64,000 bases of DNA, taken from assembly GCF_014172405.1 (NCBI RefSeq), contig NZ_WNXC01000004.1, forward strand, positions 310,001-374,000, in the 5' to 3' direction. Shown here in pieces: positions 11,401 to 20,600 of the stretch. The position numbers were made by a program, and so were the translations under genes. Under the pieces are notes generated by a model. That model searched no databases, was not told where the DNA came from, and saw nothing but the letters and a program-made list of their open reading frames with translations. The first letter of the stretch is position 1. Every line of letters starts with the position of its first letter. This DNA is from Pedobacter gandavensis. GTDB lineage: Bacteria > Bacteroidota > Bacteroidia > Sphingobacteriales > Sphingobacteriaceae.

Positions 11401-12297
11401 TCACTGGACAAAAGCTTTAGCATCAACCTGAGCGATGTCAATGAAATTCCAACACTGGATGCCATTGCCAATAAAACCATTTGCTATACCACAACCGGTC
11501 AAACGATCGATTTAACAGGAATCAGCGCTGGTCCGGAACTTGGACAAAACACCAAAATTACGGTTACAGGAAGCAATGCTGCATTGTTACAAAGCTTAAC
11601 AGTTGCCCAATCAGGATCTGCTAAAGGAACCATTAGCTACCGCATTAAAAATGGCGCTTCAGGACTGAGTACGATCACGGTTACTGTAAAAGATGACGGT
11701 GGTATCGACAATGGTGGTGTAGACACTTATAGCAGAACGTTTGTCCTGACCGTAAATGCATTACCGGTAGTTGCGATTAGTGCCAACACAGGCGAGAACA
11801 ACAATGCCAACAGTACCTCAGTAAGTAAAGGAGAGACCGTAGTATTGACCGCTAGCGGTGGCAGCAATTATGTTTGGGCCCTCCACAACAGTGTAATCAG
11901 TGGTCAGAACTCTGGAATACTAACAGTAAGACCAAGAGAAACGACTACCTATACCGTTACGGTAAGCAACGCGAATGGTTGTTCTGAACAGAAAAGCTTT
12001 ACCGTGAATGTACTTGATGATATGGAGAAGATCAAAGCCACCAATATCTTATCGCCAAATGGTGATGGATACAACGACAAATGGATCATCGAGAACATTG
12101 ATTTCTACCCGAATAATGAGGTGAAAATCTTTGACAAATCAGGAAGAATGGTGTACAGCAAAAAAAGCTATGACAACAGCTGGGATGGTACGCTGAATGG
12201 TTCGCCATTAGCTGAAGGCACCTATTACTATGTCATTGATTTTGGTAAAAATCACCGGATAATCAAAGGGTTCATCACGATTATCAGGGAGAACTAA
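5473..12297 (+). CDS. Giant T9SS type-B surface protein with Ig-like, MBG and cadherin-like repeats, copy 1
   Basis: 2,274 residues. A signal peptide (1-28, ending SQAQ) leads to an N-terminal globular domain with GDLAIIG and DIPSGTTIYITD (~30-270). Ten Ig-like beta repeats of ~103-122 residues follow (~276-1400; each starts like PTVTSV and carries a VNFSEAV-type strand). Then come an FN3-like stretch (~1400-1490), a beta domain (~1490-1578), four MBG/YDG-type repeats (~1579-1890; e.g. SNSKTYGDADPVFAYTGTPA), a cadherin-like domain (~1890-1995), two further beta domains, and a gliding-motility-associated type-B sorting domain (~2188-2274; NILSPNGDGYND, WDGTLNG, GTYYYVIDF). The sorting domain sends it through T9SS to the cell surface. 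The stop overlaps the upstream ATG of the PorP/SprF frame (TAATG). Likely an adhesin or filament; ligand unknown. Nearly the whole gene is duplicated at 14689. Confidence 0.93.
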   Translation: MKNFILHKVALFFIICFCLFSSQTSQAQLQPGDLAIIGVNGETRSPATFPFKATIAFVSLVDIPSGTTIYITDEAYNGTIFVARSADAQMTWILSQNVPKGTVFSIECTNDTNNPVISPSQYGGVTKVGWSNNIIRPIDGNGDAWLIYTKNPDNSLNFIYGFINTNYIPTDKYDTSTGWNLQDPLIKSQSSVLPSQLVGTNAYNSMVTYPAGPTLSNDFNYYNDTFTGTKTDLLNKIKNPALWVKEEPPSIGKDLSPGTSGGAFSGTQPIYTIVEGPTVSSVTSTASGTKKIGDVIPIVVNFSENVTVVTTGGTPRLALNTNPVSYANYASGSTNSSLTFNYTVAAGQTSADLEYVATNSLTLESGTIKNTSDVNAILTLPATGTANSLGGSTNIVIDGIAPTVTSVTGVTANGRYRAGQTIDINVNFSEAVSITGTPTLSLNTLGIATYISGAESTTLTFRYNIGANQNTSDLDYGTVSSLTGGTIKDISGNNATLTLPTPGTAGSLGANANIIVDTTVPTVTSVSGTNGNYNIGSTVPITLNFSEAINVTGTPQLALNVSPAGFASYVSGSGTATLTFNYTVADNQSSADLDYTSTTALSLNGGSLSDLAGNNLTLALPAPAAPGSLGALSNIAINGIRPTVTSIVRTAGAAAVTNANSVSFTVTFSEIVSGVDLVDFVLTTTGNLVAPGISTIAGSGTTYTVTAITGISTGTGTLRLDLDNSGTGITAASGNTISTGYTSGQTYTVDRTIPTIPTLTIASGNSNPQIARTGDVVTLSITASEAINLPSVTINASPVIVTNTSGSSYTASYQVSALDAEGQITFTVNYSDLAGNSGVQRSTTSDASRVVVDNVPTTLVSISSTATDGPHGLAAAIPIAVTFSEPVMVTGSPVLALNAGAGATANYVSGSGTTVLNFSYSVAQNQSSTGLDYSSTTALNLNGGTVNDLAGTTVPLTLPAPGTLGSLSNGRSIVINGFTPTVLSITRKTPATQMTNANSVEYTLTFSEPVTGVDVSDFQMSLGSTPISSVNGVVGSGAIYTVTVNTGLGNGTVAFNLRTSGTGIANLASNPILTGFGPSESYTIDKILPTIPTASIRSSRFGNSSIAIPGETITLLFSASETINAPTVTISGNPATVTNPTGNNWVATYTMLATDNNGAIPFSISYSDLAGNAGTSRTTTTDATVVTFDKTVPTLSPVTIASNNVSNPAYAKEGAMLTLMFTASESIPSPTVTIGAATVTALPMGGFNWMAMYVIPPNMAEGEIPFSISFKDTFGNIGIPVTTVSTGSMVTLDKTTPTLSNVSISSNNANPALAKAGDVVTVAFTASEGIGNPTVTLFTNTLATVTAQGNNVWTGTYTLGPVDLEGPVNFSISYADFAGNAGTAVSTTNDASSVTYDRTVPAAPNFLGVTAGDTENTMTWFLNADYAKYELIGGVPLVLGNNVLTTVTAANATNPMTFTQTGLTNFTTYYYALRVTDAAGNTNTSTAVNGIPLNSQTITFSQPVPAEYGSSFTINATSSSGLPVTLTSNEPALATISGNTVTIVGANNQRSVSIIATQPGNANYSYAPPVIRLLQITPKPVTVSATAQSKGFNDPEPALAAPTITPALIGTDVSTGALARETGENAGTYEIQQNTFSLDPYKYAITYEPANFSISKKAVTITAVSNSKTYGDADPVFAYTGTPALVSGDSFSGMLGRVGGENIGNYALTLGSLKVSENYTLTLNPGAELSINKKPINVTADAQSKVYGSADPVFSYTPTPALLNNDVFSGALGRTSGENKGTYPTTIGSLSAGSNYSLNLTAANLTINAAPLTVTADPKSKFAGTANPVFTGQYAGFVNGEDASVLTSPAVYTSIATAASPIGTYPIVPSGATALNYTITPINGVLTINPGAPTSVLFAGTTLYENQATGTKAGTLSSTSEDPNATFTYSLVSGNGDTDNATFRIVNDQLVTAASLDYENKKTYSVVVRSTTQHGFSLDKSFSINLSDVNEIPTLDAIANKTICYTTTGQTIDLTGISAGPELGQNTKITVTGSNAALLQSLTVAQSGSAKGTISYRIKNGASGLSTITVTVKDDGGIDNGGVDTYSRTFVLTVNALPVVAISANTGENNNANSTSVSKGETVVLTASGGSNYVWALHNSVISGQNSGILTVRPRETTTYTVTVSNANGCSEQKSFTVNVLDDMEKIKATNILSPNGDGYNDKWIIENIDFYPNNEVKIFDKSGRMVYSKKSYDNSWDGTLNGSPLAEGTYYYVIDFGKNHRIIKGFITIIREN

Positions 12298-12326
12298 TGG
12301 GCCATACAGATTTAAACATCAGCAAA

Positions 12327-13217
12327 ATGAAAAATACTTATAAATATGGCTTAGGGCTACTTATGGTTTTCGCCATAAGTAGTACCACTAAAGCACAGCT
12401 TAATCCTTTAACCGCACAGTATTATACCAATCAATACCTGATCAATCCGGCGATGGCAGGTACAGATCAGGGATTGAAACTCAATGCTGCCTACCGTAAA
12501 TTATGGAGCAATGTACCAGGTTCTCCCCTGACCCAAAATATTACCGCCGATTATGGTTTTAATAAAGTGGGGCTGGGTTTAAATGTCTACAATGAAAGTG
12601 CAGGTTTGCAAAAACAAACACGTGTGGTGGGAACTTATGCTTATCATTTGAAAATGAATGAGGAAAGCAATCAACTTCATTTTGGGGTGTCTTTAGGTTT
12701 TATGAGCCAGCGACTGGAGAACAGTGACATTTATGGCAATCCAAATGATCCGGGAGTAGGTCAGTATAATGACCGGAAAACTTACCTGGATGGTGATTTC
12801 GGGGTAGCTTATACCACAGAAAAACTGACGGTACAAGCTTCTGTTCCTAATTTGAAAAGCGTCCTGAAAAAGGATGTGATTAAACTGGCCGATGTGTCTA
12901 CATTTTATGCCGCAGCAAGTTATAGGATGAAGTTATCAGAAGGGGTAAATGGTTTCGACCTGGAGCCGAAAGTAGCGTATAGAGGGGTGCAGGGTTATGA
13001 TAACATTTGGGATGCTGGTGCACAACTCGCCATCGCCAACAAACAGGTGTTCCTGACAGGGATATACCACAGCACAGAAAATGCGACCTTTGGTTTAGGG
13101 ATGGATTTTAGAAATAAATACCTGATCTCCGGGACGTATACGACGCAGACTTCTGCCTTAAGCAGTTATACGAATGGTAGTTTTGAGTTGAATTTGAGGT
13201 TGAACTTATCGAAGTAA
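12327..13217 (+). CDS. PorP/SprF family T9SS outer-membrane protein, copy 1
   Basis: About 296 residues. The signal peptide ends TTKAQ. LNPLTAQYYTNQYLINPAMA then gives the diagnostic PorP/SprF start (tyrosine-rich, NPA.AG). The remainder is an outer-membrane barrel ending SFELNLRLNLSK. In Flavobacterium, SprF is needed for secretion of SprB, a type-B-domain giant protein, so the pairing with the preceding giant gene is the expected partner arrangement. The frame opens at 12297, overlapping the giant's stop, but the first ten codons differ completely from the paralogue at 21591. Homology starts at the ATG chosen here. The mature sequence is almost identical to copy 2. Confidence 0.93.
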   Translation: MKNTYKYGLGLLMVFAISSTTKAQLNPLTAQYYTNQYLINPAMAGTDQGLKLNAAYRKLWSNVPGSPLTQNITADYGFNKVGLGLNVYNESAGLQKQTRVVGTYAYHLKMNEESNQLHFGVSLGFMSQRLENSDIYGNPNDPGVGQYNDRKTYLDGDFGVAYTTEKLTVQASVPNLKSVLKKDVIKLADVSTFYAAASYRMKLSEGVNGFDLEPKVAYRGVQGYDNIWDAGAQLAIANKQVFLTGIYHSTENATFGLGMDFRNKYLISGTYTTQTSALSSYTNGSFELNLRLNLSK

Positions 13218-13250
13218 GGGAAAAATGGGGGAAGAGGCAGGAACTGGAAA

Positions 13251-13640
13251 GAGGCAGGAACTACTCCAGGTCTGGACTATTTTGATGCTTCCTCTAGGGA
13301 AGCATCAAAATCCTCCCAGGCCCTGTCCTAGCCTATCCTCTTTCTTGGGGAGGCTAAAGAAAAATCCAGCGGTCGTGGTTAGCGCTAAGTATTCCCGATT
13401 CTCTTTCTTAGAGAGACTAAAGAAAAACCCAGCGGTCATGGTTAGCGCTAAGTATTCCTGATTCTCTTTCTTGAGGAGGTTAATGAAAAACACAGCGGTC
13501 ATGGTTAGCACTAAGTATTCCCGATTCTCTTTCTTGAGGAGGTTAATGAAAAACCCAGCGGTCGTGGTTAGCGCTAAGTATTCCTGATTCTCTTTCTTGA
13601 GGAGGTTAATGAAAAACCCAGCGGTCGTGGTTAGCCTATC
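13251..13640 (+). repeat. Hairpin plus 63-bp tandem array element, copy 1
   Basis: Starts with GAGGCAGGAACTACTCCAGG, then a perfect hairpin (13279-13311: 14-bp arm ATTTTGATGCTTCC, loop TCTAG). CCCAGGCCCTGTCCTAGCC and TATCCTCTTTCTT follow. A direct tandem array has the unit landmark AGCGGTC at 13368, 13431, 13494, 13557 and 13620, an exact 63-bp period. Because 63 is a multiple of 3, long frames stay open on both strands; these are not believed to be genes. There are no spacers, so this is not CRISPR. Related copies lie at 22515 and 25972. Confidence 0.85.
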
Positions 13641-13680
13641 CGGCCTTTAAAAAGATAAATACCAGTTGATGTTATCAATG

Positions 13681-13706
13681 CAGGGGATTAATTTAATCCC
13701 TGTTTT
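13681..13706 (+). terminator. Likely rho-independent terminator after module copy 1
   Basis: CAGGGGATTAA / TTTAATCCCTG stem with one bulged G and a one-base loop, followed by TTTTGTTG. It lies beyond the tandem array, about 460 bp downstream of the porP-like stop. Confidence 0.6.
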
Positions 13707-13934
13707 GTTGTCATTAAAATCCTGATTATGGTCTCCAATCCGAGTTTAATCAAGCAGGTTTACAAAAGAACCGGAAGCAACAATCAAAGCTAAGATTCAA
13801 TTATTGTCAATAAAAAATCATAAAAAACATAGTATTTTTCTTGGGTTTTTATTTTTAATAAGAGTTATTTGAAATAAAAATAACTTAAAATAGAAATTTC
13901 CGCATACACATCCAACTTAATATTTTTTATATAA

Positions 13935-13989
13935 TTTTACTCTAAGTATTTGATAATTAACCTCTCATTCTAATTGTCTCATGGACATT
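13935..13989 (+). promoter_or_regulatory. Leader block upstream of collar gene, copy 2
   Basis: Matches the block at 4622-4676 (TTTACTCTAAGTA, TGATAATTAAC, CTAATTGTCTCATGG, ACATT). Its internal ATG opens a 46-codon frame that, as in copy 1, runs past the collar ATG. The rest of 13707-14105 is AT-rich with no gene seen. Confidence 0.4.
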
Positions 13990-14105
13990 CCATTTTTCCT
14001 AATTTTTCTTAAACAGCTGAGGCATGGCAATGCCTCTGGCTCAAATTCAGGAAATACTTATCGCTTCTCAAATCAATTTAACAATTATATTCAACACAAT
14101 TTATT

Positions 14106-14639
14106 ATGGAAAATTTCGTAGGAGAAATTAGATTATTCGGTTTTACTTTCCCTCCTCGTGGATGGGCAGTTTGTAATGGACAAATAATAGCAATACAAGC
14201 AAACACGGCATTATTTTCACTTCTAGGAACGCAATATGGTGGGAATGGAACCACTACTTTTGGTTTGCCAGATCTTAGAGGCAGGGCAGCAATTGGTTTC
14301 GGACAAGGCCCAGGCTTAAGCGATTACGTACAAGGAGAAGTCTCAGGTACTGAAAACATTTCAATTTCGATAAACAATATGCCAGCGCACACTCATATTG
14401 CCAAAGTAAGTACCCAGGAAGGAAGTGTAGCTGACCCGGTTACCGGTAATTCACTAGCTGCCATGGTTGACACCAGTGTCAATAAAATATTGAGCTATTC
14501 TACCGCTGCACCTACAGTAGCCTTGAATACCAATACCAACTCCATAACTGGGGCTAACATACCAATATCGATCATGCAGCCAACCCTGGCACTGAATTAC
14601 TGCATTGCCACAACCGGTGTATTCCCTAGCAGAAACTAA
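14106..14639 (+). CDS. Phage tail collar domain protein (MdpB-like), copy 2
   Basis: 177 residues, paralogue of the protein at 4873. The collar domain is clear: GEIRLFGFTFPPRGWAVCNG, QIIAIQANTALFSLLGTQYG, TTFGLPDLRGRAAIGFGQG. The C-terminal half keeps ISINNMPAHTH, GNSLAAMVD, and IPISIMQPTLALNYCIA before FPSRN. It is 11 residues shorter than copy 1, mostly by loss around the AHTH segment, and has diverged much more than the PorP partners. There is no signal peptide and there are no neighbouring phage genes. It precedes the second giant protein by 49 bp and presumably shares its transcript. Confidence 0.9.
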   Translation: MENFVGEIRLFGFTFPPRGWAVCNGQIIAIQANTALFSLLGTQYGGNGTTTFGLPDLRGRAAIGFGQGPGLSDYVQGEVSGTENISISINNMPAHTHIAKVSTQEGSVADPVTGNSLAAMVDTSVNKILSYSTAAPTVALNTNTNSITGANIPISIMQPTLALNYCIATTGVFPSRN

Positions 14640-14688
14640 CCCTAAAACTTAAAAAAGCGCTCTCAAACTTAAAATTAACGTTCTCCCT

Positions 14689-17600
14689 ATGAAAACATCA
14701 TACCTACAGAAGGTTACCCTATTTATTATATTTTGTTTATTTTGCTTTTCTGCAAAAACCAGTAATGCACAACTGGTTGCCGGCGATCTGGCCATCATTG
14801 GTGTAAATGCAGAACCAACGGTTACTGCTACCCCAAGGGCAACCATTTCCTTCGTTGCTTTAACCGAAATTCCTTCGGGAACGGTAGTTCACCTGACAGA
14901 TATTGGCTATACAGGCAGCGCTTTTGTCCTGGCACCGGTCCCTCCTGGAACCACCAGTCCTGATGGGACTGCCAACTGGACCGTAAGCACTAAGGTGCCT
15001 GCAGGAACGGTATTTACCGTGACGATAAAAAGTGGGGTCAGTCCAACGGTATCCATACTACCTGGTAATTATGGAACTATAAACCTGGATGCTATAAGTT
15101 GGTCGCATGAGGTTGCAGCTCCTATTCCGCTCAATGCCGGAGATACCTGGTTCTTATACACAGGTACTAAAACCAGTCCGGATTTCATTTATGGTTTTAC
15201 CAATGCCAAAAACCCGGATCTTGACGAAATTGACGAAAGTACGGGCTGGACAAAGGATGGTAAAACACCAAAAAACCAGAGCTCTACACTGCCAACTGCC
15301 TTAAAGACTGCAGGCGCCTATACCTCCTTAAATTCCTATAAAACCGTAGACAAACAACGTGATTTTAACGCTTATGCCGGTTCATTTACGGGTTCAAAAT
15401 CAAGTTTACTCGACCTGATTAAGACTCCAACGGCTTGGACAACGACAGACAATACCGCGGAGGTAAAAGACCTTACTCCAGGCGCAACAGGCGGTGCTTT
15501 TCCAGGAACTCAACCTATTTACAAACTGGCTTCCAGCGTTCTGAGTGTAACTTCTAATCCCTCAACAGGAACTAAAGGTCTCAACGCTGCGATCGTTATC
15601 ACGGTTAATTTCAGTGAGAATGTCTATGTAACCAACTCCCCAAGAATTAAACTCAATTCAGGCATCAATGCCTATGCAAATTACACCTCAGGAAGTAATA
15701 GCAAAGCCCTCACTTTTACTTATACAGTAGCAGATGGAGACAGCAGCGACGACCTTGATTATAGCACCATCAATTCCCTTGAGCTCAATGGAGGTAGCAT
15801 TACAGATCTACAAAGTCAGAATGCTCAACTCAGCCTTCCTCTTCCTGGATCGGCAGAATCCCTGGGTGGCAGTAGCAATCTAAAAATTGATGCCCTTAAA
15901 CCAACCATTTCCACTGTAACCGCAGTAACGCCTAATGGTAGTTATTCTGCCACACAAAACATCAGCATTCAAGTAAATTTCACTGAGCCGGTAGCCGTTA
16001 TTGGTGCACCAGTGCTTAGTTTAAATACCCTTGGAACCGCTACATATGCATCTGGTACCGGAACCAACAGTTTAACATTTACTTATGCCGTTCTCCCTGG
16101 TCAAAACACCTCGGATCTTGATTATGCAAGTACAACTGCATTGGCCGCAACCGGTGGAAGCATCAAAGATGCCGCAGGAAATGATGCAACACTCACACTC
16201 CCTGCACCAGGAGCAGCCGGATCTTTAGGCGCCAATGCCAATATCATCATAGACACTACTTTCCCAACGATTACCGGCGTTAGCGGTACCAACGGGACTT
16301 ATAATATTGGGACAACCGCTCCGATACGGGTGACTTTTAGTGAAAATGTCACGGTAACCGGTACGCCACAGCTTAGTTTAAGTGTAGTTGGTCCTGCCGC
16401 TACTGCCAGTTATACTAGTGGCAGCGGAACATCGATCCTAACTTTCAATTATACTGTACTAGCAGGCCAGGCTAATCCTGACCTGGATTATAGCGCTACA
16501 AATTCCCTTAGCTTAAATAGCGGAAGCATTAATGATGCTGCTGGGAATATTGCAACGCTAACACTACCAACTCCAAACAACTCAGGATCACTAGCTTGGA
16601 ATTCTGACTTAAATATCAATGGTATTCGCCCAACTGTAGCAAGCATTGTTAGAACAGCCGGAGCCCCAGCACTAACCAAAAGTACTTCAGTGAATTACAC
16701 AGTTACTTTTTCTGAGGCGGTATCCGGCGTAGATTTAGGAGATTTCGTCATTACTTCTTCGGGAACTTTAATTGCTCCTGGTATCTCAAGCGTTACTGGA
16801 TCAGGAACTACCTATACCTTAACCGTAAGCACAGGAACTACCAATGGAACCGGTACCCTACGTCTGGACTTAAATAATTCAGGTACCGGAATTGTAGGCG
16901 CTTCAGGAAATGCGATTGCTGCCGGATATACCAGCGGTGAAAGCTATAGCGTGGATAGAACTCTTCCGACCTTGTCGTCAGTCAGCATTGCTTCGAACAA
17001 TAGCAATACGCAAATCGCAAGAAATGGAGATATCGTAACGCTTACCTTTACCGCAGATGAAGCGATAAACCCTCCTTCAGTGACCATCAACTCCACTCCG
17101 GTCACCGCAACGAACACTTCCGGGTTTTCTTATACGGCCAGCTATCCGGTAAGTATGGCTGATCCGGAAGGTCAGATCACCTTTAGCATTAATTTTACAG
17201 ATCTGGTTGGAAACGTAGCCCCACAGCGTACCACAACTACTAACGCAACTAAAGTGGCAGTGGATAATATCCCAACCACTATTACCTCAGTGAGTACTAC
17301 CGCCGGTAATGGCCCTCATGGTATTGGCGTAACCCTGCCGATCACGGTGACTTTCTCAGAGCCTGTAACCGTAACTGGCACACCAAGAATTGCATTAAAT
17401 TCAGGTGGTAACGCAACTTATTCGGGCGGTACCGGATCAGCCATTCTAAACTTCAATTATACCGTCGCTTCCAGTCAAAACACTGCACAACTGGACTATA
17501 CCAGCAGCACTGCATTAACCTTAACCGGAGGAGCAACAATTAACGACCAGAATGACATTTCTGCGCCACTTACCCTTCCTGCTCCGGGAGGAACGGGATC

Positions 17601-20600
17601 TTTGGCAGATGGAAAAACCATAGTCATCAATGGATTTACACCAACCGTACTGAGCATCATTAGAAAAACCCCGGCAACTCAAATGACCAACGCCAATTCC
17701 GTAGAGTATACCCTTACCTTTAGCGAACCGGTATCCGGAGTTGATGTATCAGATTTTCAAATGAGTCTTGGTTCAACACCGGTATCCTCCGTTAACGGAG
17801 TTGTAGGATCAGGAGCAATCTACACCGTTACTGTAAACACAGGAGTTGGAAATGGTACGGTAGCCTTTAATTTAAGAACCAGTGGTACAGGGATTGCCAA
17901 TCTGGCTTCAAATCCTATTCTGACTGGATTTGGCCCAAGTGAAAGCTATACCATAGACAAAATCCTCCCTACTATACCAACGGCAAGCATACGCTCTAGT
18001 CGTTTTGGCAATAGTAGTATTGCCATCCCTGGTGAAACCATTACGCTCTTCTTCAGTGCTTCTGAAACGATTAATGCTCCTACCGTAACCATCAGTGGAA
18101 ACCCTGCAACAGTCACAAATCCAACTGGAAACAACTGGGTAGCCACGTATACCATGCTAGCTACAGACAACAATGGAGCGATTCCTTTCAGCATCAGTTA
18201 TTCCGATCTTGCTGGAAATACAGGCACTTCAAGAACAACAACAACCGATGCTACTGTCGTAACCTTTGATAAAACGGTTCCAACCCTAAGTCCGGTAACG
18301 ATTGCAAGTAATAATATTTCCTACCCTGCATATGCAAAAGTTGGCGATCTGCTGACCTTAACGTTTACAGCTTCGGAGAGCATTCCTTCTCCTACAGTTA
18401 CTATTGGAGCTGCCACGGTTACCGCACTTCCAGCTGGCGGATTTAACTGGATGGCCATGTATGCGATCCCTACTACTATGGCTGAGGGTGAAATCCCTTT
18501 CAGCATTAGTTTCAAAGATACATTTGGAAATATTGGAATACCTGTAACCACAGTCAGTACAGGCTCAATGGTTACTTTAGATAAAACGACACCAACACTA
18601 AGCAATGTGAGTATCAGCAGTAACAATCCAAATTCTGCTTTAACAAAAGCCGGAGATGTGATCAGCTTAACTTTTGCTTCTTCAGAAGCGGTCAATACCC
18701 CAATCGTAACTTTTTTTGGAAGTAAAACCGCCACGGTGAGTTCAGTGGGAAATAATTTATGGAGGGCAACCTATGCCGCAGGCCCGACAGACCCAGAAGG
18801 CATTGTTGCTTTCAACATCACTTATTCCGATTTAGCAGGAAATAGCGGTACTGCAGTCAGCACTACAGATAATGCTACTTCCGTAACTTATGATAGAACA
18901 CCTCCAGTTACTCCTAACTTCCTGGCTGTAGTACCGGGGGACATGCAAAATACATTAGCCTGGGCTATGAACCCGGACGTTGCAAAGTATGAATTGATCG
19001 GTGGAGCTCCTATAGGTTTAGGAAATAATGTTCTGACTACCTTTACTGCAGCGAACGTTTCCAATCCAATGAGCTTCACGCAGACAGGTTTGACGAATTT
19101 CACGACCTATTACTATGCCCTTGTGGTCACAGATGCTGCAGGTAATACAAACCAAAGTATCACGGTAAATGCAAAACCTTTAAATGGGCAGACCATTACT
19201 TTTAATCAACCAGCAGCCGCAGAATACGGCAGCACATTTACCCTTAATGCCAATAGCAGTTCTGGTTTACCAGTTACTTTTACCTCAAATGACCTTTCAG
19301 TGGCGACAATTTCAGGAAACACGGTAACCATAGTAGGTGCAGATCCTTCGCAATCCGTATCTATCTCTGCAAATCAGCCAGGTAATGCAAATTATTTTGC
19401 TGCTCCAGAACTGACCCTATCATTGCAAATCACACCAAAACCAGTTACAGTAACAGCTACCGCACAATCGAAAGTGTTTAATGATCCGGAACCGGCATTA
19501 GCTGCCCCAACGATTACACCTGCACTAATTGGCACAGATGTCAGCACAGGTGCATTGGCAAGAGAGACCGGAGAAAATACAGGAACCTATGAAATCCAGC
19601 AAAACACGTTCAGTTTAGATCCATATAAATATGCCATCACTTATGAGCCTGCTAATTTCAGCATCAGCAAGAAAGCAGTAACCATTACCGCAGTAAGCAA
19701 TTCGAAAACTTATGGTGATGCTGATCCTGTGTTCGCTTATACCGGTACTCCGGCATTAGTTTCCGGAGATCAATTTACCGGTCTGTTAGGAAGAGTTAGT
19801 GGAGAAGATGTAGGTAACTATGCCCTTACTTTGGGTAGTTTAAAAGTGAGCGAAAACTATACCCTGACTTTAAACCCTGGTACTCAGCTGAGCATCAACA
19901 AAAAATCAATCCTGGTAACTGCTGATGCGCAATCTAAAGTTTATGGTACTGCTGATCCGGTGTTCAGTTATACCCCTACGCCAGCATTACTCAATGGGAA
20001 TGTGTTTAATGGAACGCTAGGTAGAGCTCCAGGAGAAAATAAAGGAACCTATGCTACTACTCCAGGTAACTTAAGCGCTGGTTCGAATTATGACCTCAGC
20101 TTTACAGCTGCTAATTTAACGATTAACCCAGCTCCATTAACTTTAACTGCGGATCCAAAATCGAAATTTGTAGGCACCGCAAACCCAGTGTTTACCGGCC
20201 AATATGCAGGTTTTGTAAACGGGGAAGATACTTCCGTATTGACTAGTCCGGCAGTATATACCTCTGTTGCAACAATTGCCAGTCCGATTGGAACCTATCC
20301 GATTGTTCCTTCCGGAGCAACGGCATTGAACTACACAATTACACCTGTAAATGGGGTACTGACTGTAAAACCAGGTGCTCCAACAGCGGTGGCACTGGCA
20401 GCGATTACGCTATATGAAAATCAGGCTTCCGGAACTCCAGCTGGTACTTTAAGCAGTACTTCAGAAGATCCAAATGCAACATTTACCTATAGTTTAGTAG
20501 GCGGATCCGGGGACACAGACAATGCGGCTTTCCGCATCGTTAATGATCAACTGGTAACCGCAGCAAGTCTGGATTATGAAAATAAAAAGACTTATAGTGT

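Noticed and set aside
12297..12326. Ten-codon N-terminal extension of the first PorP/SprF protein (and 21 codons in copy 2)
   Set aside because: The two extensions are unrelated while the proteins are nearly identical from MKN onward, which also begins a normal signal peptide.
13225..13511. Open frames on both strands with 21-residue repeats
   Set aside because: They follow from a 63-bp (3 x 21) tandem repeat that keeps any frame open. There is no start context, and the frames are broken in the homologous element at 22515.
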